Assembly (NCBI RefSeq): GCF_024323335.1
Contig: NC_066580.1
Location: 90,458,547-90,522,546, forward strand
Source of the DNA: Lathyrus oleraceus
Taxonomy: Eukaryota > Streptophyta > Magnoliopsida > Fabales > Fabaceae
Direction: 5' to 3'
DNA length: 64,000 nt
Position numbers and translations under genes: made by a program. Shown in pieces: positions 31,671-44,257 of the stretch (position 1 is its first letter; each line of letters opens with the position of its first letter). Below the pieces are notes generated by a model. That model saw nothing but the letters and a program-made list of their open reading frames with translations. It did not search any database and was not told the origin of the DNA.

Positions 31671-33794
31671 GTTTCGACCTCAAAAGTGATTACCATCCTG
31701 ATCTCATCGATAACAATTTGGTTACACCTCTGTATGACTTCGACACTCCGATCTATCATGCCGAAGAAGAAGGCGAAGAAGATTGTGATCTGCTAGAATT
31801 AGCCAGGTTGTTGAAACAAGAGGAGAAGGTGATTCAACCACACGAGGAGCGAGTCAAGATTGTCATCCCAAGTACCGCCGAGGTCAGAAGGGAAATGAAA
31901 GTTGAGGCCGCTTCAGAGGCAAGTCGAGAACAGAATGGTAGCCCTGTTGAAAGAGCAGGTTGATATCTTCACCTGGTTGCATCAAGATACACCAGGGTGG
32001 AATACCCATGTTGTGGGGCACGAGCTACCATGGAGAGAAGACTGTCCTCCAGTGAAGCGGAAACCGGTGCTAAAAGATGAGAATGTGTGTGGACTATCGA
32101 GACGTGAATAGAGCTAGTTCGAGAGATGAATTCCCGGTACTTCACATTGATGTATTGGTTGATAGTATAGCTCAATTCTCGGTGTTTACCTTCATGGATG
32201 GCTTTCTGGCCAAAATCAAGTGGAATTGTCGCCAGATGATATGGAGTAAACAATGTCCATCACACCAAAGAGTACCTTCTTGTTATAAGGTGAAGAAGAA
32301 GGCCGGTGCCACGGATCAAAGGGCTACGGTGACTTTGTTTCATGATATGATTCATCGTGAAAGCGAATACCATGTTGATGACATGATGGCAAAGTCCCGA
32401 ACAAGAGAGGGGCATCCGAAGGACTTGATCAAGTTGTTTGACAGGTGGAGATAACTCATACTATTGAGTCCAAATGAGTGCACTTGTGGAGTGCTGTCCG
32501 GTAAGCTGCCGAGGCTTATTGTGAACGGATAAGAGGAATCGAGGTTGGTCCTGCTGAAAAAAAAAAGAAAAAAAAAAGAGAAAAAGAATAAAAAAAAAAG
32601 AAAAAAAACAATACTAGAAACGCCTGAACCGAAAAAAAAAGAAGAAATCAAATGGTCAGGTGGAATAATGACTGCCAAGAGGCGTGAAAAGATAAAAGAA
32701 GGAGTAGCAGGAACCTCCGATTCTAATGCCTTCCGTGGAAGAAACAACTGTTAATCTGGTACTTGACAGCCCTCAAAGGGGTCTATGAGGTGTATTGTGT
32801 CAGCACGACTAGTCTTGTCGAAAAGAGCATGCAATTTACCTAAGCAAAAAGTTTATCGACTGTGAAACAATACACTCACTGCTCGAGAAAACTTGATGTA
32901 CTTTGGCATAGGCTGCTCACCGACTGAGACAGCATGCTGGTTCATACCACTTTGTGGATGTCCAAAATGGATCTGATCAAGTATGTGTATGAGGAGATAG
33001 CATTGAACGGACGGGTTGCGAGAGGGCAAATGGTGTCGACTGAATACGATATTCAGTATACCTCCCAGAAAGCAACCAAGAGGAGGGTATTGTATGGTCA
33101 TCTCGCCCGGCAACCCATTTAGGATTATCAACCAAGGAATTCCCTGATGAGGATATCTCGAGGTGCTCGAATCGAAAGATTGAGAGTGACCGATCCCGGA
33201 GGAGGGGCCTGACCCTGAATCCGAACGGATTTTGATGTCTGATGGGGAGAGTTTAAAGTGAATGAGCTAGTGCTTCCCCGATAACATTTGAATGCACCAA
33301 CGATGGTGGCTGAGTACAAAGTTGGTATCCTGAGTGTCGTACTTCGGTACGTGCATCTACTGGGGCAACGCCTTTCTCACTCCGGTATGGGATGAAGGTT
33401 GTACTACCATTTGAGATTCAGTTTTCGTCATGGGGTCCCGTTGGACGTAAACTTGAAAAAGGATGAGTGGATAAGGACTCAGTATGACACGTTGAGCCTG
33501 ACCGAGGAGAAAAGGGCTGACAGTTACTTGTCATGGGGCAGTTGTACCCGGTAAATGAAACGTGTTGTTAACCGAAAAGTGCGACCTAGTGGGTAGCATG
33601 GAAGAGATGTGGTGTTGAAAAGGATCCTTCCTCCTCAACGATCGTGGGGCAAATGGGTAAGCAGTTATGAATGTCCATTCGTGGCCAAGAAGGTCTTCTC
33701 TGACAGAGCCTTGTTGTTGACGACCACGGATGACGAGGATTTTCCATCCCTTGTGAATGCGGACGCAGTTAAAAGATACTTCGTGAAAAATTGA
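31671..33794 (+). pseudogene. Element B unit 1 pol remnant
   Basis: Fragments of pol lie in order but in different frames. They are the N-terminal acidic segment (31718-31963), RT pieces with MRMCVDYRDVNRAS and a YHVDDMMAKS form of the catalytic motif (32077-32454), gypsy RNase H end (32934-33122), a scrap of the second RNase H (around 33310), and the integrase C-terminal GPY-like module (33609-33794). The integrase core with its DDE residues is deleted. An A/G-rich tract interrupts at about 32554-32645. The same breaks are found in unit 2, so pol was dead before the units separated. Confidence 0.9.
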
Positions 33795-33798
33795 CCCG

Positions 33799-33996
33799 CT
33801 GGACAAAAAGAATAAAAGAGTCCAGGCAAAAAAGGGCATCCCGGCGAACCAAAAAAAAAAAAAAAAAAAAAAGGTTCGGGCAAAAATTAGGGATAAAATG
33901 AAAGGAATTTGTACACCCGGCAAGTCGAAAACCCCACAAGGGCGACTTGGGCAAAAAAGGGTATCCCAGTGGACTGAAACCCGAAAGGGCGGTCCA
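33799..33996 (+). repeat. Post-pol hairpin series, unit 1
   Basis: Four hairpins have unrelated stems: CTGGAC/GTCCAG (33799-33825), CGAACC/GGTTCG around a run of A (33845-33878), CAAGTCG/CGACTTG (33921-33949) and TGGACTG/CGGTCCA with one G-T pair (33970-33996). The first three are followed by GGCAAAAA or GGGCAAAAA. The last two share a loop of AACCC...AAGGG type. Unit 2 repeats the set at about 47892-48089. Confidence 0.85.
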
Positions 33997-36340
33997 GGAA
34001 AAAGAGGGATTGAAACGAACAACTGCGTCTAGCATGATCGTTTGAGCTTTAGATGACTCGGCTAATATCCGACAGAGATCGATCGGAAGCGTCTGGTTCA
34101 GAAGGCCGAAAGTGCGGAAAGTCTTGAGGACATATGGGGTGTAACCGAGTTGGAACCCGATGAGATCACGGTTTCACATTGCCATTAGGATAGATTTTTC
34201 CTTTTGTGCGCAATCACCTCTTTCCAGGGTTTGCCTCCTGTGTGTTGCTCAGTTCTGAGCCACCCTTTTTCAGTCAATAAATACGTGTTCAGTCAAATAG
34301 TTTTGTTTTTGTTTTCATTACCGCTTTGATTACGAAAACATCCGTTCGTTTTGATAAGAATATTTGCATTTTGAAACATAGAGGTCCCTTCCGATGCGTG
34401 CTTATAAGATTGAAATCTGGAAATCTTATTCGGAGGTTTGAGTGACCCAGATGTTGAAGTGTTGGCATGCCTGGGGCACGCTTTTATCTAACAATCTCTT
34501 GTGCAGGTGCTGTTAGATATCTTCATTCGCTGGCAGGTAGTGGTATGAAACCTTTTGACAAAGGAGATCCCTGCAGAGCCCGACCAGGGGCAATGGACAG
34601 ACGAACGGTGAAAAGCCCGTGACAGAGTTGTGACGACGATCCCTGAAAGCTAATCAAGAAGACTCTTCAAAGCCTAAGGACTGGAAAGTTTGTATGAATC
34701 CCAGGAATTCGATCTTCGTGGGATGAATCAGAAAAGTCCAGGCGAGTCTGGGAGTTCTCAAAAGTGGAAAGCCGACACTGTGGGTGGACGATGAATGCCG
34801 CTGTTCGGCGACTCGACAGGTGTTCCGTGTCCAATAGGCTGTATTTCCACAGTGGGTGTGAGATCAGTGTCTCCTCAGCAAGTCTGCAGGTTACTGCTTT
34901 CCCGGCACAGTTTGTGTTGATGGTTTTCCCTCAGCGAGGTTCCCAAGCGGATCGGGTTCGGAGAAAATCATCCCCAGTAGAGATAAGCATGGGTTGCCTC
35001 CCCTAGCAGGGTAATCTCCAAGCGGATCGGGTTCGATGGAGGTCATCCCCAACGAGGTTTGTCTTTCCCCAGCAGGGTGGAAATTAACGTGGTAATGAGA
35101 TCTTCAGCACAGTTCCTGGAGTTCCCCGGTGTTGTCTCTGGAGGGGACGTGTGTTTATGCATTCATCATTTAGATAAGCATAGCATATTGCATTATTAGT
35201 GCGTAGCATTTCCATGATCATTGGGCATTGTGTAAAACAAAAAAACTCATGCATCAACATTGCAAACATATCCATTAGCCCTAGGCCGTGGTGACCATCC
35301 GAGATTGGGTTGTCGGAGAAAGTTTAGCATCGCGCCATTGGATCGACTTCAGAATTGGGTTCCCCAGCATGGTTGAGAGGTTGGTGTTTTCTCAACAAGT
35401 GACTCCTTAGTTGAGTGGGTATCCCCAGCAGTGTTACTCCCCGTAGTTGGCAGCATCTTGCAAGATTGGGTCAATTCCCCTAGCAGATGTGGGTGTGTCT
35501 GATCTCTCCATATAGAGTCGACCCTTAAGCAGAAAATGTCTACCATTCCTTCTGCGCTCCCCACTGAGTTATACCCTCGTGGATGACGGTTGTTTCCGTT
35601 CCCTCCTTGCACATGCAATGGGATGGGTTTTCCCTATTGAGTTCTTTCCTCATTAGGATGAGTCTTGATTCAGTTTGCCTCTTTGGATTGATCCTAAATT
35701 GGCTTCCTTGTGGATGCCTCTTGTGCTTCCCTGTGGTACATATGAGTAGTTGCTCACTAACCGGCACTCATTCATCTCGTCCTCAGCGGAATTTGAGGCT
35801 TCTACCTACTAACCGGTAGTTGTAAGTCCTATTTTTGTGGTTTTCTACCCACTAACTGGTAGTTATAAAATCCCACTTTCATCCCCTAGCAGAGGTAACC
35901 TTTGTGGTTCATTCTGGTTGTTGGAGGATTTTGCGGTCTTCTACCTTCCACCCGGTAGCTGTAAATCCTTTTTTCTCACTCTATCTCTCAGCAGATTGTA
36001 TGGTGGCTTCTACCTACAAACCGGTAGTTGTAAGTCCTATCTTTGTGGTCTTCTACTTGTCAACCGGTAGATGTAAACTCCATGTTCTCCCCTTGGCGGA
36101 GTTAACCCTTTGTGCTCATCCTAGTCGATGACGGTTACTTTTCCGTGGTTTTCTACCTACTACCCGGTAGATGTAATCCCCTCTTTGTGGTTATCATTAT
36201 CCAGTCTCGGTATTGATATTCCTTTCACCTCTCGGATATTTGCTTTGAGTAAGCAACTTTATCCCCTTTTGATTAGTCATCTTTGCATACCTAGTCCTGG
36301 TACCCAGAGGCCTTTCTTTTCGGTCGATTTATCCATTTAA

Positions 36341-36990
36341 TAACCTACAACCCGGTTATGGATAATCTTCCATGCGAGCGTATTATCTACGTTTTGACGG
36401 CTATAGATAATATGTCTCATGCACTCTTTGGTCAATCTTTTGATTGTTTTCTCCAGCAGAGTAAGATTCGTATTCCTTGTGGAATCGAATGTCCATCCTT
36501 TAACAAGTTTGCTTTCGCTCTCTTCAGGATGATGTCGGTCGATTTATCCGTTTAACAACCTACAACCCGGTTATGGATAATCTTCCATGCGAGTGTATTA
36601 TCTACGTTTTGACGACTATAGATAATATGTCTCATGCACTCTTTGGTCAATCTTTTGATTGTTTTCTCCAGCAGAGTAAGATTCGTATTCCTTGTGGAAT
36701 CGAATGTCCATCCTTTAACAAGTTTGCTTTCGCTCTCTTCAGGATGATGTCGGTTGATTTATCCGTTTAACAACCTACAACCCAGTTATGGATAATCTTC
36801 CATGCGAGTGTATTATCTATGTTTTGACGGCTATAGATAATATGTCTCATGCGCTCTTGGGTCGAAGTTTTGTCCTCCCCAGCTGAGTAAGATTCATATT
36901 CCTTGTGGAACCGAATGTCCATCCTTTAACAAGACTGCTTTTCTAGCCCTCTTCAGGATGTTGAGTGTTTTGGAACACAAACCAATTCAC
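36341..36990 (+). repeat. 215-bp tandem repeat, about 3 copies (unit 1)
   Basis: Copies start at 36341, 36556 and 36771, the third diverging at its end. Each begins AACCTACAACCCGGTTATGG and holds a hairpin TATTATCTA...TAGATAATA (36381-36412, 36596-36627, 36811-36842) that also exists in element A. The two 65-residue frames are translations of the repeat. Confidence 0.88.
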
Positions 36991-37149
36991 GCTTTGGGCG
37001 GTCACCCGTTTCATACCTACAACCCGGTATCCTTGGTGTTCCTTCCTGTTTGCTCGCTGTCATGACCTTGATCCCCAGTGAGATCCCCTGCAAGTGTGTA
37101 GCTTTGCCCAGACATGTAGATGTCAGTATCCTGTCAGCACCCGCGTGTG

Positions 37150-38100
37150 TTGCTTCTTTGGTGTCGAGAAACACCATCTTTCGGTGATTTCCCAGTCATG
37201 CGTAATGTCTGGTTTTCCTTGGTGTCGGTAAACACCATCTTTCGGTGATTTCCCAGTCATGCGTAATGTCTGGTTTTCCTTGGTGTCGGTAAACACCATC
37301 TTTCGGTGATTTCCCAGTCATGCGTAGTGTTTGGTCTTCTTTGGTGTCGGTAAACACCATCTGTCGGTGATTTCCCAGTCATTCGTTAATGTTTGGTCTT
37401 CCTTTGATGTCGGTAAACATCATCTTTCGATGTTCGTAATGTCGTCCGCCTTCCCTAGTGAAGAGTTTCCTCCTCTCCGTTGGTGTCGATAAACGTCGAG
37501 TTTTTCCCAATTGTCCGTTGACGGTTGGTTATGTTCATTATCCCCAGAAGAGTCCTTCTCCTTCTCCGTTGGTGTCGATAAACGTCGAGTCTCCCCTTCG
37601 TCCGTTGACGTCTGGTTGAGTTTTCTCCTTCTCCGTTGGTGTCGATAAACGTTGAGCTTCTCCCTTTCGTCCGTTGACGTCTGGTCGAGTCCTTCTCCTT
37701 CTCTGTTGGTGTCGATAAACGTCGAGCTTCTCCCTTTCGTCCGTTGACGTCTGGTCGAGTCCTTCTCCTTCTCCGTTGGTGTCGATAAACGTCGAGCTTC
37801 TCCCGTTCGTCCGTTGACGTCTGGTCGAGTCCTTCTCCTTCTCCGTTGGTGTCGATAAACGTCGAGCTTCTCCCGTTCGTCCGTTGACGTCTGGTCGAGT
37901 CTTCCCAGTTCATCCGTCGTCCGTTGATGTCTGGTTACCTCTCCGTTGGTTTTGGTAAACGTCGAGTTTTTCCTGGTCGTCCCCAGTTGAGCTACCTCTC
38001 CGTTGGTTTTGGTAAACGTCGAGTTTTTCCTGGTCGTCCCCAGTTGATCTACCTCTCCGTTGGTCTCGGTAAACGTTGAGTTTTTCCTAGTTGTCCGTTG
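37150..38100 (+). repeat. 61-bp and 70-bp minisatellites (unit 1)
   Basis: The first array, to about 37440, has about five units of 61 bp with GGTGTCGGTAAACACC and CACCATCTTTCGGTG, both self-complementary. The second has units of 70 bp (starts 37631, 37701, 37771, 37841) with TTGGTGTCGATAAACGTCGA and CGTCCGTTGACG, plus more diverged flanking units. Confidence 0.85.
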
Positions 38101-38332
38101 GCATCTAGTTGTGATTTATGTTCCCATTCATCGTCGTTGTGATGTCTGGAGGTGACTGTATCCACTGAAGAAGAAAATCAAAAATACCCAGTGATAAATA
38201 CCAGATCCCAGTGGACGTTTCCGTTGGTGGATCCCTGCATTGTGCAAATTCTACGGTTCTTGGTATTCAATCCCTGTTTACCCTGAAAGTCTGATAGCCG
38301 TTGCTCTCTTCCGTTCGGGTTCCCAGTTGATT

Positions 38333-38345
38333 GAATAGGGGCAGC
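38333..38345 (+). promoter_or_regulatory. Element B polypurine tract 1
   Basis: GAATAGGGGCAGC directly before LTR 2. The second copy is at 52426-52438 and the tract of element D at 57391 is nearly identical. Confidence 0.88.
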
Positions 38346-41300
38346 TGTAGCACCTCAAATTTGCACCTACCTTTTGTACATACATTTTCATCATTAGGTC
38401 ATTAACATAACATAGTCCACTGCATAACATTGCATTGTCCATTTGCCCAAGTGCAAGTCATAAGACAAGATTAGGTCAAACTGATCAGGAGAATCAGTCA
38501 GACAAGCAAGCAAGTGCATTTCTCAAGGAAACAAAGCCCTAGGGTTGGTTTATCAAGTTCATATGATTATGTGATCATTTTGAATTGGCTTGGCCAAGGA
38601 TTGGATGTTCAAAAGTCATCAGTCAAGCTGAATTTCATCTGAAACCCTAGAAAGTCAACTGTAGTCAACTGTGGTCAACTGTGCCTGATTTCATGGATTT
38701 GAAGGTGGGAGATGGTTTGAAAGGCTTCATTCATGTCCATACAAGTCTCATTTGACATATCAAAGATCGTCATTGAAGAATTTGAGGTCAGATGAAAAGT
38801 TTCCAAAAATAGCAAGTGACCTGTAATTTCAAACTGCCAAAAATGGAAAGTTCTTCTCCTAAAATTTACGTCATCATACAAGCTTCAAATGGAATTTTGT
38901 CCAACATGAAAGTTGAAGATCTTTCTCTCACCTTTCCAAAAAGTCCAAGAACACTCATTTCTCATGTGTGGTTGGCAAGTTATGATCAAATCATTTTCAA
39001 GAAAAGTTGAATTTCAAAGTGGCATAACTCTTGAACCATTTGGCCAAATTGGGTGATTCTTTTTTGAGCAAGTCACATTTGACATGTACTATCATAATGC
39101 ATCATTACATTTCATCAAAAAGCATCATATCAAAAGTCCATTTTTCAAGTGATCAATTTGCATTTTGGTGGGAAAAATAGTCAATTTGAAAAATACACAT
39201 GATTTTCACTCCAAACCACTTCCAACAGCTCATAAACTGAAATTTGGATTTGCTTCAAAAGATATTTCACTGTTCCATTGGTTCTAATTGAAAGAGGGCA
39301 TTTTGGCCAATTTAGCATAAAACTCCATTTCCATTAATCACTTTGATTTGGCCTAATCATGTTTAGCAATTGGATTAAGAGGAGTATATATTCTTAATTG
39401 TAACTGAATTCACATTAGCACATTCATTTTCTCAGATCCAAACTCAAAAATCACCAAATTCTCTCAAATTTTTCCAAACTTTTTCACTCTTGTTCATCAA
39501 GATTCATCATCATTCTTGCTTTGTTCGTGCTTGATTCATCATCTGTAGGTATCATTGAAGTTTTGTTGAGGCAAGGAGTGAAGAAACCTTGAAGAAATCG
39601 CAGCTGTTGAAGTTGATGAGCATCCATGGCAATTTGAATTTGTAGCAAGATTGAGCACAACTGAGCCACGATTCTCCTTCCATTCATCAACATAAACATC
39701 AAAGTGCATCTGTTTTTGCTTATCCAGGCCAAACAACCACGAATTCAACACTGTCATCAATTAGAGGTTGGAAATCGATTCTTATAATTCATGAAATCAT
39801 GCTATGCTTCTTGTAGATCTCCTATTGTAGAGCATGCTGCGGTTTGTAGAATCGAATTTCGTTGAGTATTGATTGAGATATCGTGATTTGAAGTTTGATG
39901 TTCCAATCTTTTTTCGTTCGATCTGGATTTATTAGTATGAGTTGAGCTTAATTGGTTACAGATTGTTGTTGTGCATGCTGAGACAAGACTATTGATATGT
40001 TTAATTGTGATTTTGGTGAAAATTGTTCATGGCCTGGGATTTTTGTGAAGAACGTGATGAACATACTCAAGAACACTGTCCAGAATTCATTTGATCGCGT
40101 TTTGGCCTGTTTGCATGAGGTTTCGCTGTTAGTAAGCCATGAGACCAATAGCGTTGCGCCATACACTTAAGTGAAACGCAGCGTTTCACTTAAGTGGCGC
40201 TGTAATTACGCTTTTGCCATTTTCAGTCATTTAATCCATTTAATTCATTTTTGATTTCAATTTTTATTTCATTTTGTATGCTGATCTTAGAAAAATCATA
40301 ACTCATTCAATATTTGTCCAAATAATGTGGAATTTTTTGTGAAATGTTCCTTATGATCTCTAGTTTTTTATGGTGATTTTTCCGGAATTTATGCACGTGT
40401 GGATTTCTGTTTTATCTAGGGTTTGTTCATGTGTATCCAATTTGTACCTTCCATGCCATTTTGCTTGTGAAATAATGAGGCTTCATTAGAAATTCTTGAA
40501 ATTTTTTGTGCTTAATCTAGACTCATTCCTAGTCATTTTGGTATATGATTTGTGATTTTTGAGTTCCTGGATTGAGAGATATGACATGATCATTAGAGGT
40601 GTGACAATTTGTGTCACACCATTTCATGTCCAACTTCTTGATTTTATTTGCCATGCCATATGAACATAAATTGATCTGGATTTTTGCATGAGATTACATC
40701 TAGATGTTGAGTTTGAATATGAGTTTTCCTGGAATTTTTGATTGCATTTCCAATTTGATTGAGATTTTCTCCCCTGTTTGACCAATTGTTGACTTCTTGT
40801 GAGACATGATTCCATTTGATTTTTGAAATTCTTGTTGTTAATTGGATGGACATGAAATTTGGCATGAGGATTGTAGACCTCTTGAAGTGTATCATAGCTT
40901 TGGTCTCATTCATTTATCATGTTTGGTTTCTGTTTTATGATTGATTGAAATGGATGCATGTTTTGATACCTTGTATGAGGTTGGTTAAAATTGTGTTGAC
41001 TTGATGAATTTCATTGACTTGTTCCCATGGTCCAAATGAGTTGAAATTTGGTGTGTAGGTCATGTTGTGGATGCTGTTTGATCATGAATTTTTTGGTGAT
41101 TTATTGAAATGTTTGTGAGTTGATTTGAATTGAATCATTCTGTTTGGTCCTTTGAGGTTCTAAATTGCATGTTTTGTACTCTTTGCTTCATGAAATGATA
41201 TTGATGAATGATATGAATGTGAAACCACTTGGATTGGATTCTTAATTGATTGATCTTGATTTTGGATAAGTTTCATGTTCTGTTTTGACTTTTTGATATC

Positions 41301-43147
41301 ATTTTGACCCTAGTCTTGTACTAGTGGTTTGTGCTCTCACATTTGAGCTTTGTTTCAGGTTAAAAGCACAATTTGCTTATGCTTGATGATGTGCCCTCAG
41401 TTGGAGTTGGCTTGTTGCTTGTTTATGACTAACTTGGAATTTGTTTTGTAGGTTTTGAAACTTGAGTTTGTGCCATGTGGCTTGCACCTTTGTGCATTGA
41501 CTGTTGTTTGACTGTATAGTTAACTGTTGACCATTGTCTGTTTGCTTATTGTTTGAGCTGAGTACTGATTATATTGGATTGATTTCAGGTACCTTAGTTG
41601 CTATAGTTCCTTTGTGAACTTGATTGTGCTTTGCTTGCTAGCTTGAGCACTGAGGTATAATGATCTCTTCTCCATGTAGTCTGGAAGACCTGGCCTGTTA
41701 TTTGGCCAGGCACCTGTCTGAAGTCCTCCTTAAGAGGCAATGTTTGTGCTTGTTTATATTTGTCCCTGCACATATCAAAGTCCTTTGTTAAGGCAATTGG
41801 CAGACACAAGAGATGTGCAATCCATCTCCTGCTATTCTGTTGAGTCGTCCCTTGGCTCACATCACATGTTGATGCCTTGTGGACATTAACCCAAGATCCT
41901 TGTACAGTTGTACAGTTGAGTCAGTGTCATAAGTGTAGAAGGGTTCCCACTTTCTGAACCCACACTTCATTGTCTTAAGCTCTCCCAGGCCAGGGATAAG
42001 AGTTGTGAAGTCTTATCTTCACTCACCTTTCATCTGCTTCACCTTGACCCTCAATGTCAAGGTTAAGAGCTAACCTCACCCTGATACAGTGGCTTGTTTG
42101 TCGAGGTTGACATGACCCCTTGACTAAAGCTTAACCTTTGTTTGAGCCCCACTTGGTGTGTATATAGTGCGTGCTATTTGTAATTGTTTGCTTTGCTTTT
42201 GCCTATGCTTAGGTCTAGCTTGCTCCCTGTGCAAGTTAGCTAGAAACCTTGACTTAGGGATGATTTTGCATGATAACATCTAGGCTCGAGTCGTAGTCTC
42301 CCTAGTTGTGTATCCCTCTGTTATCTGGTTAGGCTAGTCCTGTGTCCCTGCGTAGGGGAACTACGTCGCCCTGATCCTCATACCAGATGAGGTACGTAGG
42401 CAGGAGATGAGCAGATCTCTCCGGGCACCCGTTTTGTTTTGTGTTGTGTGTGTCAGGAGATGGATGTAAGCCCAGCGATTGGCATTCCGTATCCTCTTGT
42501 TGTATGCTTGGAGTCCGGTATAAGTCCATCAAGTGGCATCTGGTTTCCAGTGTGGGTGTGTTTGGTTCGGAAGCTGATGTAAGTCCAGCGATTGGCATTC
42601 GGGTTCCATGTTTGCCCATTTTTGTGTGGAGTTTGACGTAAGCCCAGCGATTGGCCGTCGATTTCCTGTGTTGTTTTGTTTGTGTGCGTGGGCCGAGCTA
42701 CGGATGCTCTGATTCTTCTTCGTCCAAGAAGATACGTATGCATAGGATGCGACATCCTAGCGAGCATGTGTTTTCCCCGGTCGAACTACTTTGACTCTGA
42801 TGTCTATGCCTGATAGACTAAGTAGGCCCAGGATGCGATATCCTGCCGAGTCAGTCTTGTTTGTTTTCTTGTGTCTCTTTCAGCCAGTGTTTGATGTGTG
42901 TTTGAGCAGTGTTTTAGCAACCATTTTCCGTCCTATTGTGCGTGGATCCCGTCGAGTACGACGGATGCGTAGGGGTGCTAATACCTTCCCTTCGCATAAC
43001 CGACTCCCGATCCCATTCTCTTTGGTCGCGAGACCATGTCTTTTCCAGGTTTACTTCGAGCGTTTCCTTTCCCTCTTTTGGGATAAATAACGCACGGTGG
43101 CGACTCTGTTGTTCTTGTTTCCCGCCGGTTTTTCGCGTAATGCGACA
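38346..43147 (+). mobile_element. Element B LTR 2 (shared middle LTR)
   Basis: 4802 bp. It is at once the 3' LTR of unit 1 (polypurine tract on its left) and the 5' LTR of unit 2 (primer site on its right). It has private changes, for example GAATTGGC near 38583, GATCTTTCTC near 38920 and CATCTGTAGG near 39540, where LTRs 1 and 3 agree with each other. The TATA box is at 39385 and the inverted repeat at 40164-40196. Confidence 0.95.
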
Positions 43148-43149
43148 GC

Positions 43150-43167
43150 TGGCGACTCTGCTGGGGA
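43150..43167 (+). promoter_or_regulatory. Element B primer binding site 2 (tRNA-Arg)
   Basis: Identical to site 1 (TGGCGACTCTGCTGGGGA), two bases after LTR 2. Its presence after the middle LTR shows that the second unit has a complete 5' end. Confidence 0.93.
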
Positions 43168-44257
43168 AATAGAGAAGTTGACCTCTTGCTGGTCCATCTT
43201 CCATAAGCGAGTCTCTCCTAGCGCTCTCTAGGTTAGGGTTTTGGTTGCTTTTGGCTGTTATTTATTGCATTCATTCATTTACTATTTGCATTTATGTGTG
43301 CATTAATGTTTGCATTCATTCATATTCATCTGCTGGTTGTGCTGTGATCTCTCTGTTTGGGATGGGAGTTACTCGAGGTAAAAGGCCCAATACCCAGGCT
43401 ATGAGTGAAATCTAGGAAACCTAGGAATAGAGTGATTCATGGGAAGCGGGTGGTATGCGCCACTTAGCGGAACATTGATATCACGACCAGTTCAGACTCT
43501 GATGGGGTATTATCGGTGCATACATCTGGTGTGCACAGGATGATATTCTTGAAAGGGTTGTTTATCCTGCGTTTCTCTCGACCTTACCCTGGCCTAGATG
43601 ACACCCGTGAGTGGGAGGGGATGATTATTACAGGTACTGTTGGTGACTTGTTGGTGACTGGTTGGTGACTCTTGGTACTGATGGTGACTTTGGTTCAGCA
43701 AAATTTGTGGACATTTATTTCTGGGACGCTGGAGTTCTGTCCGTGGTTTATCAACGGGTTCCGTTTATTTCGGATCCCACGGGTTGAATTTGAGAGTACC
43801 TGTTCAGAGGATCTGGCTGTCATCCGTTCAGTGGATGTTCCTGTGATGATAGTGATGTAATCTCCAGTTCCGTTTATTTCGGAACTCCCCAAGTCGGATT
43901 TATGGTGACTCAGTTGACTGTGACTGGTTCAGAGAATGGGTCTTCAGATGACTTGGTGGCACAGTGATTTGCATTCATGCATTTGCATCGCATTCATCTG
44001 CATTCAACACATGTCTGTCCGTACTCAGGGTCCACTTTTTGATTGAGATTCTGGTTGAGAGACATCCAGATGTCAGATTGTTATTGATGAAAAATTATCT
44101 GTCTCAGTGACGCTAGAATCAAAGGAAGGAATATTCCTGGTACGGATAGACATTGCATGTGTGAGTCATACTAACCCATTTGCTGTTTTGTAGGTGTCAA
44201 CCGGTGCGCATAGCTCGTTTGCTCAGATATCCTGCTAGGGGCAACAAATCCAAACTG
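43168..44257 (+). other. Element B leader 2
   Basis: Copy of leader 1 with scattered single-base changes, for example GGGAAATAG for GGGACATAG just after the primer site. No ORF1 and no other supported feature. Confidence 0.7.

Larger units (their letters stand above)
33795..38332 (+). other. Element B 3' UTR 1 with several repeat arrays
   Basis: 4.5 kb without a supported gene. In order it holds the post-pol hairpin series (33799-33996), scattered TCCCCAGCAG words (about 34973-36460), CTACC(N8)GGTAG hairpins (35802-36175), a 215-bp tandem repeat (36341-36990), a 61-bp minisatellite (about 37150-37440) and a 70-bp minisatellite (about 37475-38100). It is homologous to the element A 3' UTR. 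The long minus-strand frame at 37455-37913 is only the translated 70-bp repeat. Confidence 0.85.

Noticed and set aside
32352..32747. Phe/Leu-rich minus-strand frame resembling a membrane segment
   Set aside because: It is the antisense of an A/G-rich tract inside the pol remnant; unit 2 lacks an equivalent frame.
36358..36770. Two nearly identical 65-residue frames that might be a duplicated small gene
   Set aside because: They correspond exactly to the 215-bp tandem repeat units in the 3' UTR and have no supporting features.
37455..37913. A 152-residue open frame on the minus strand (and the 235-residue one at 51513-52220)
   Set aside because: They are translations of the 60-70 bp minisatellite with cyclic repeats and no domain.
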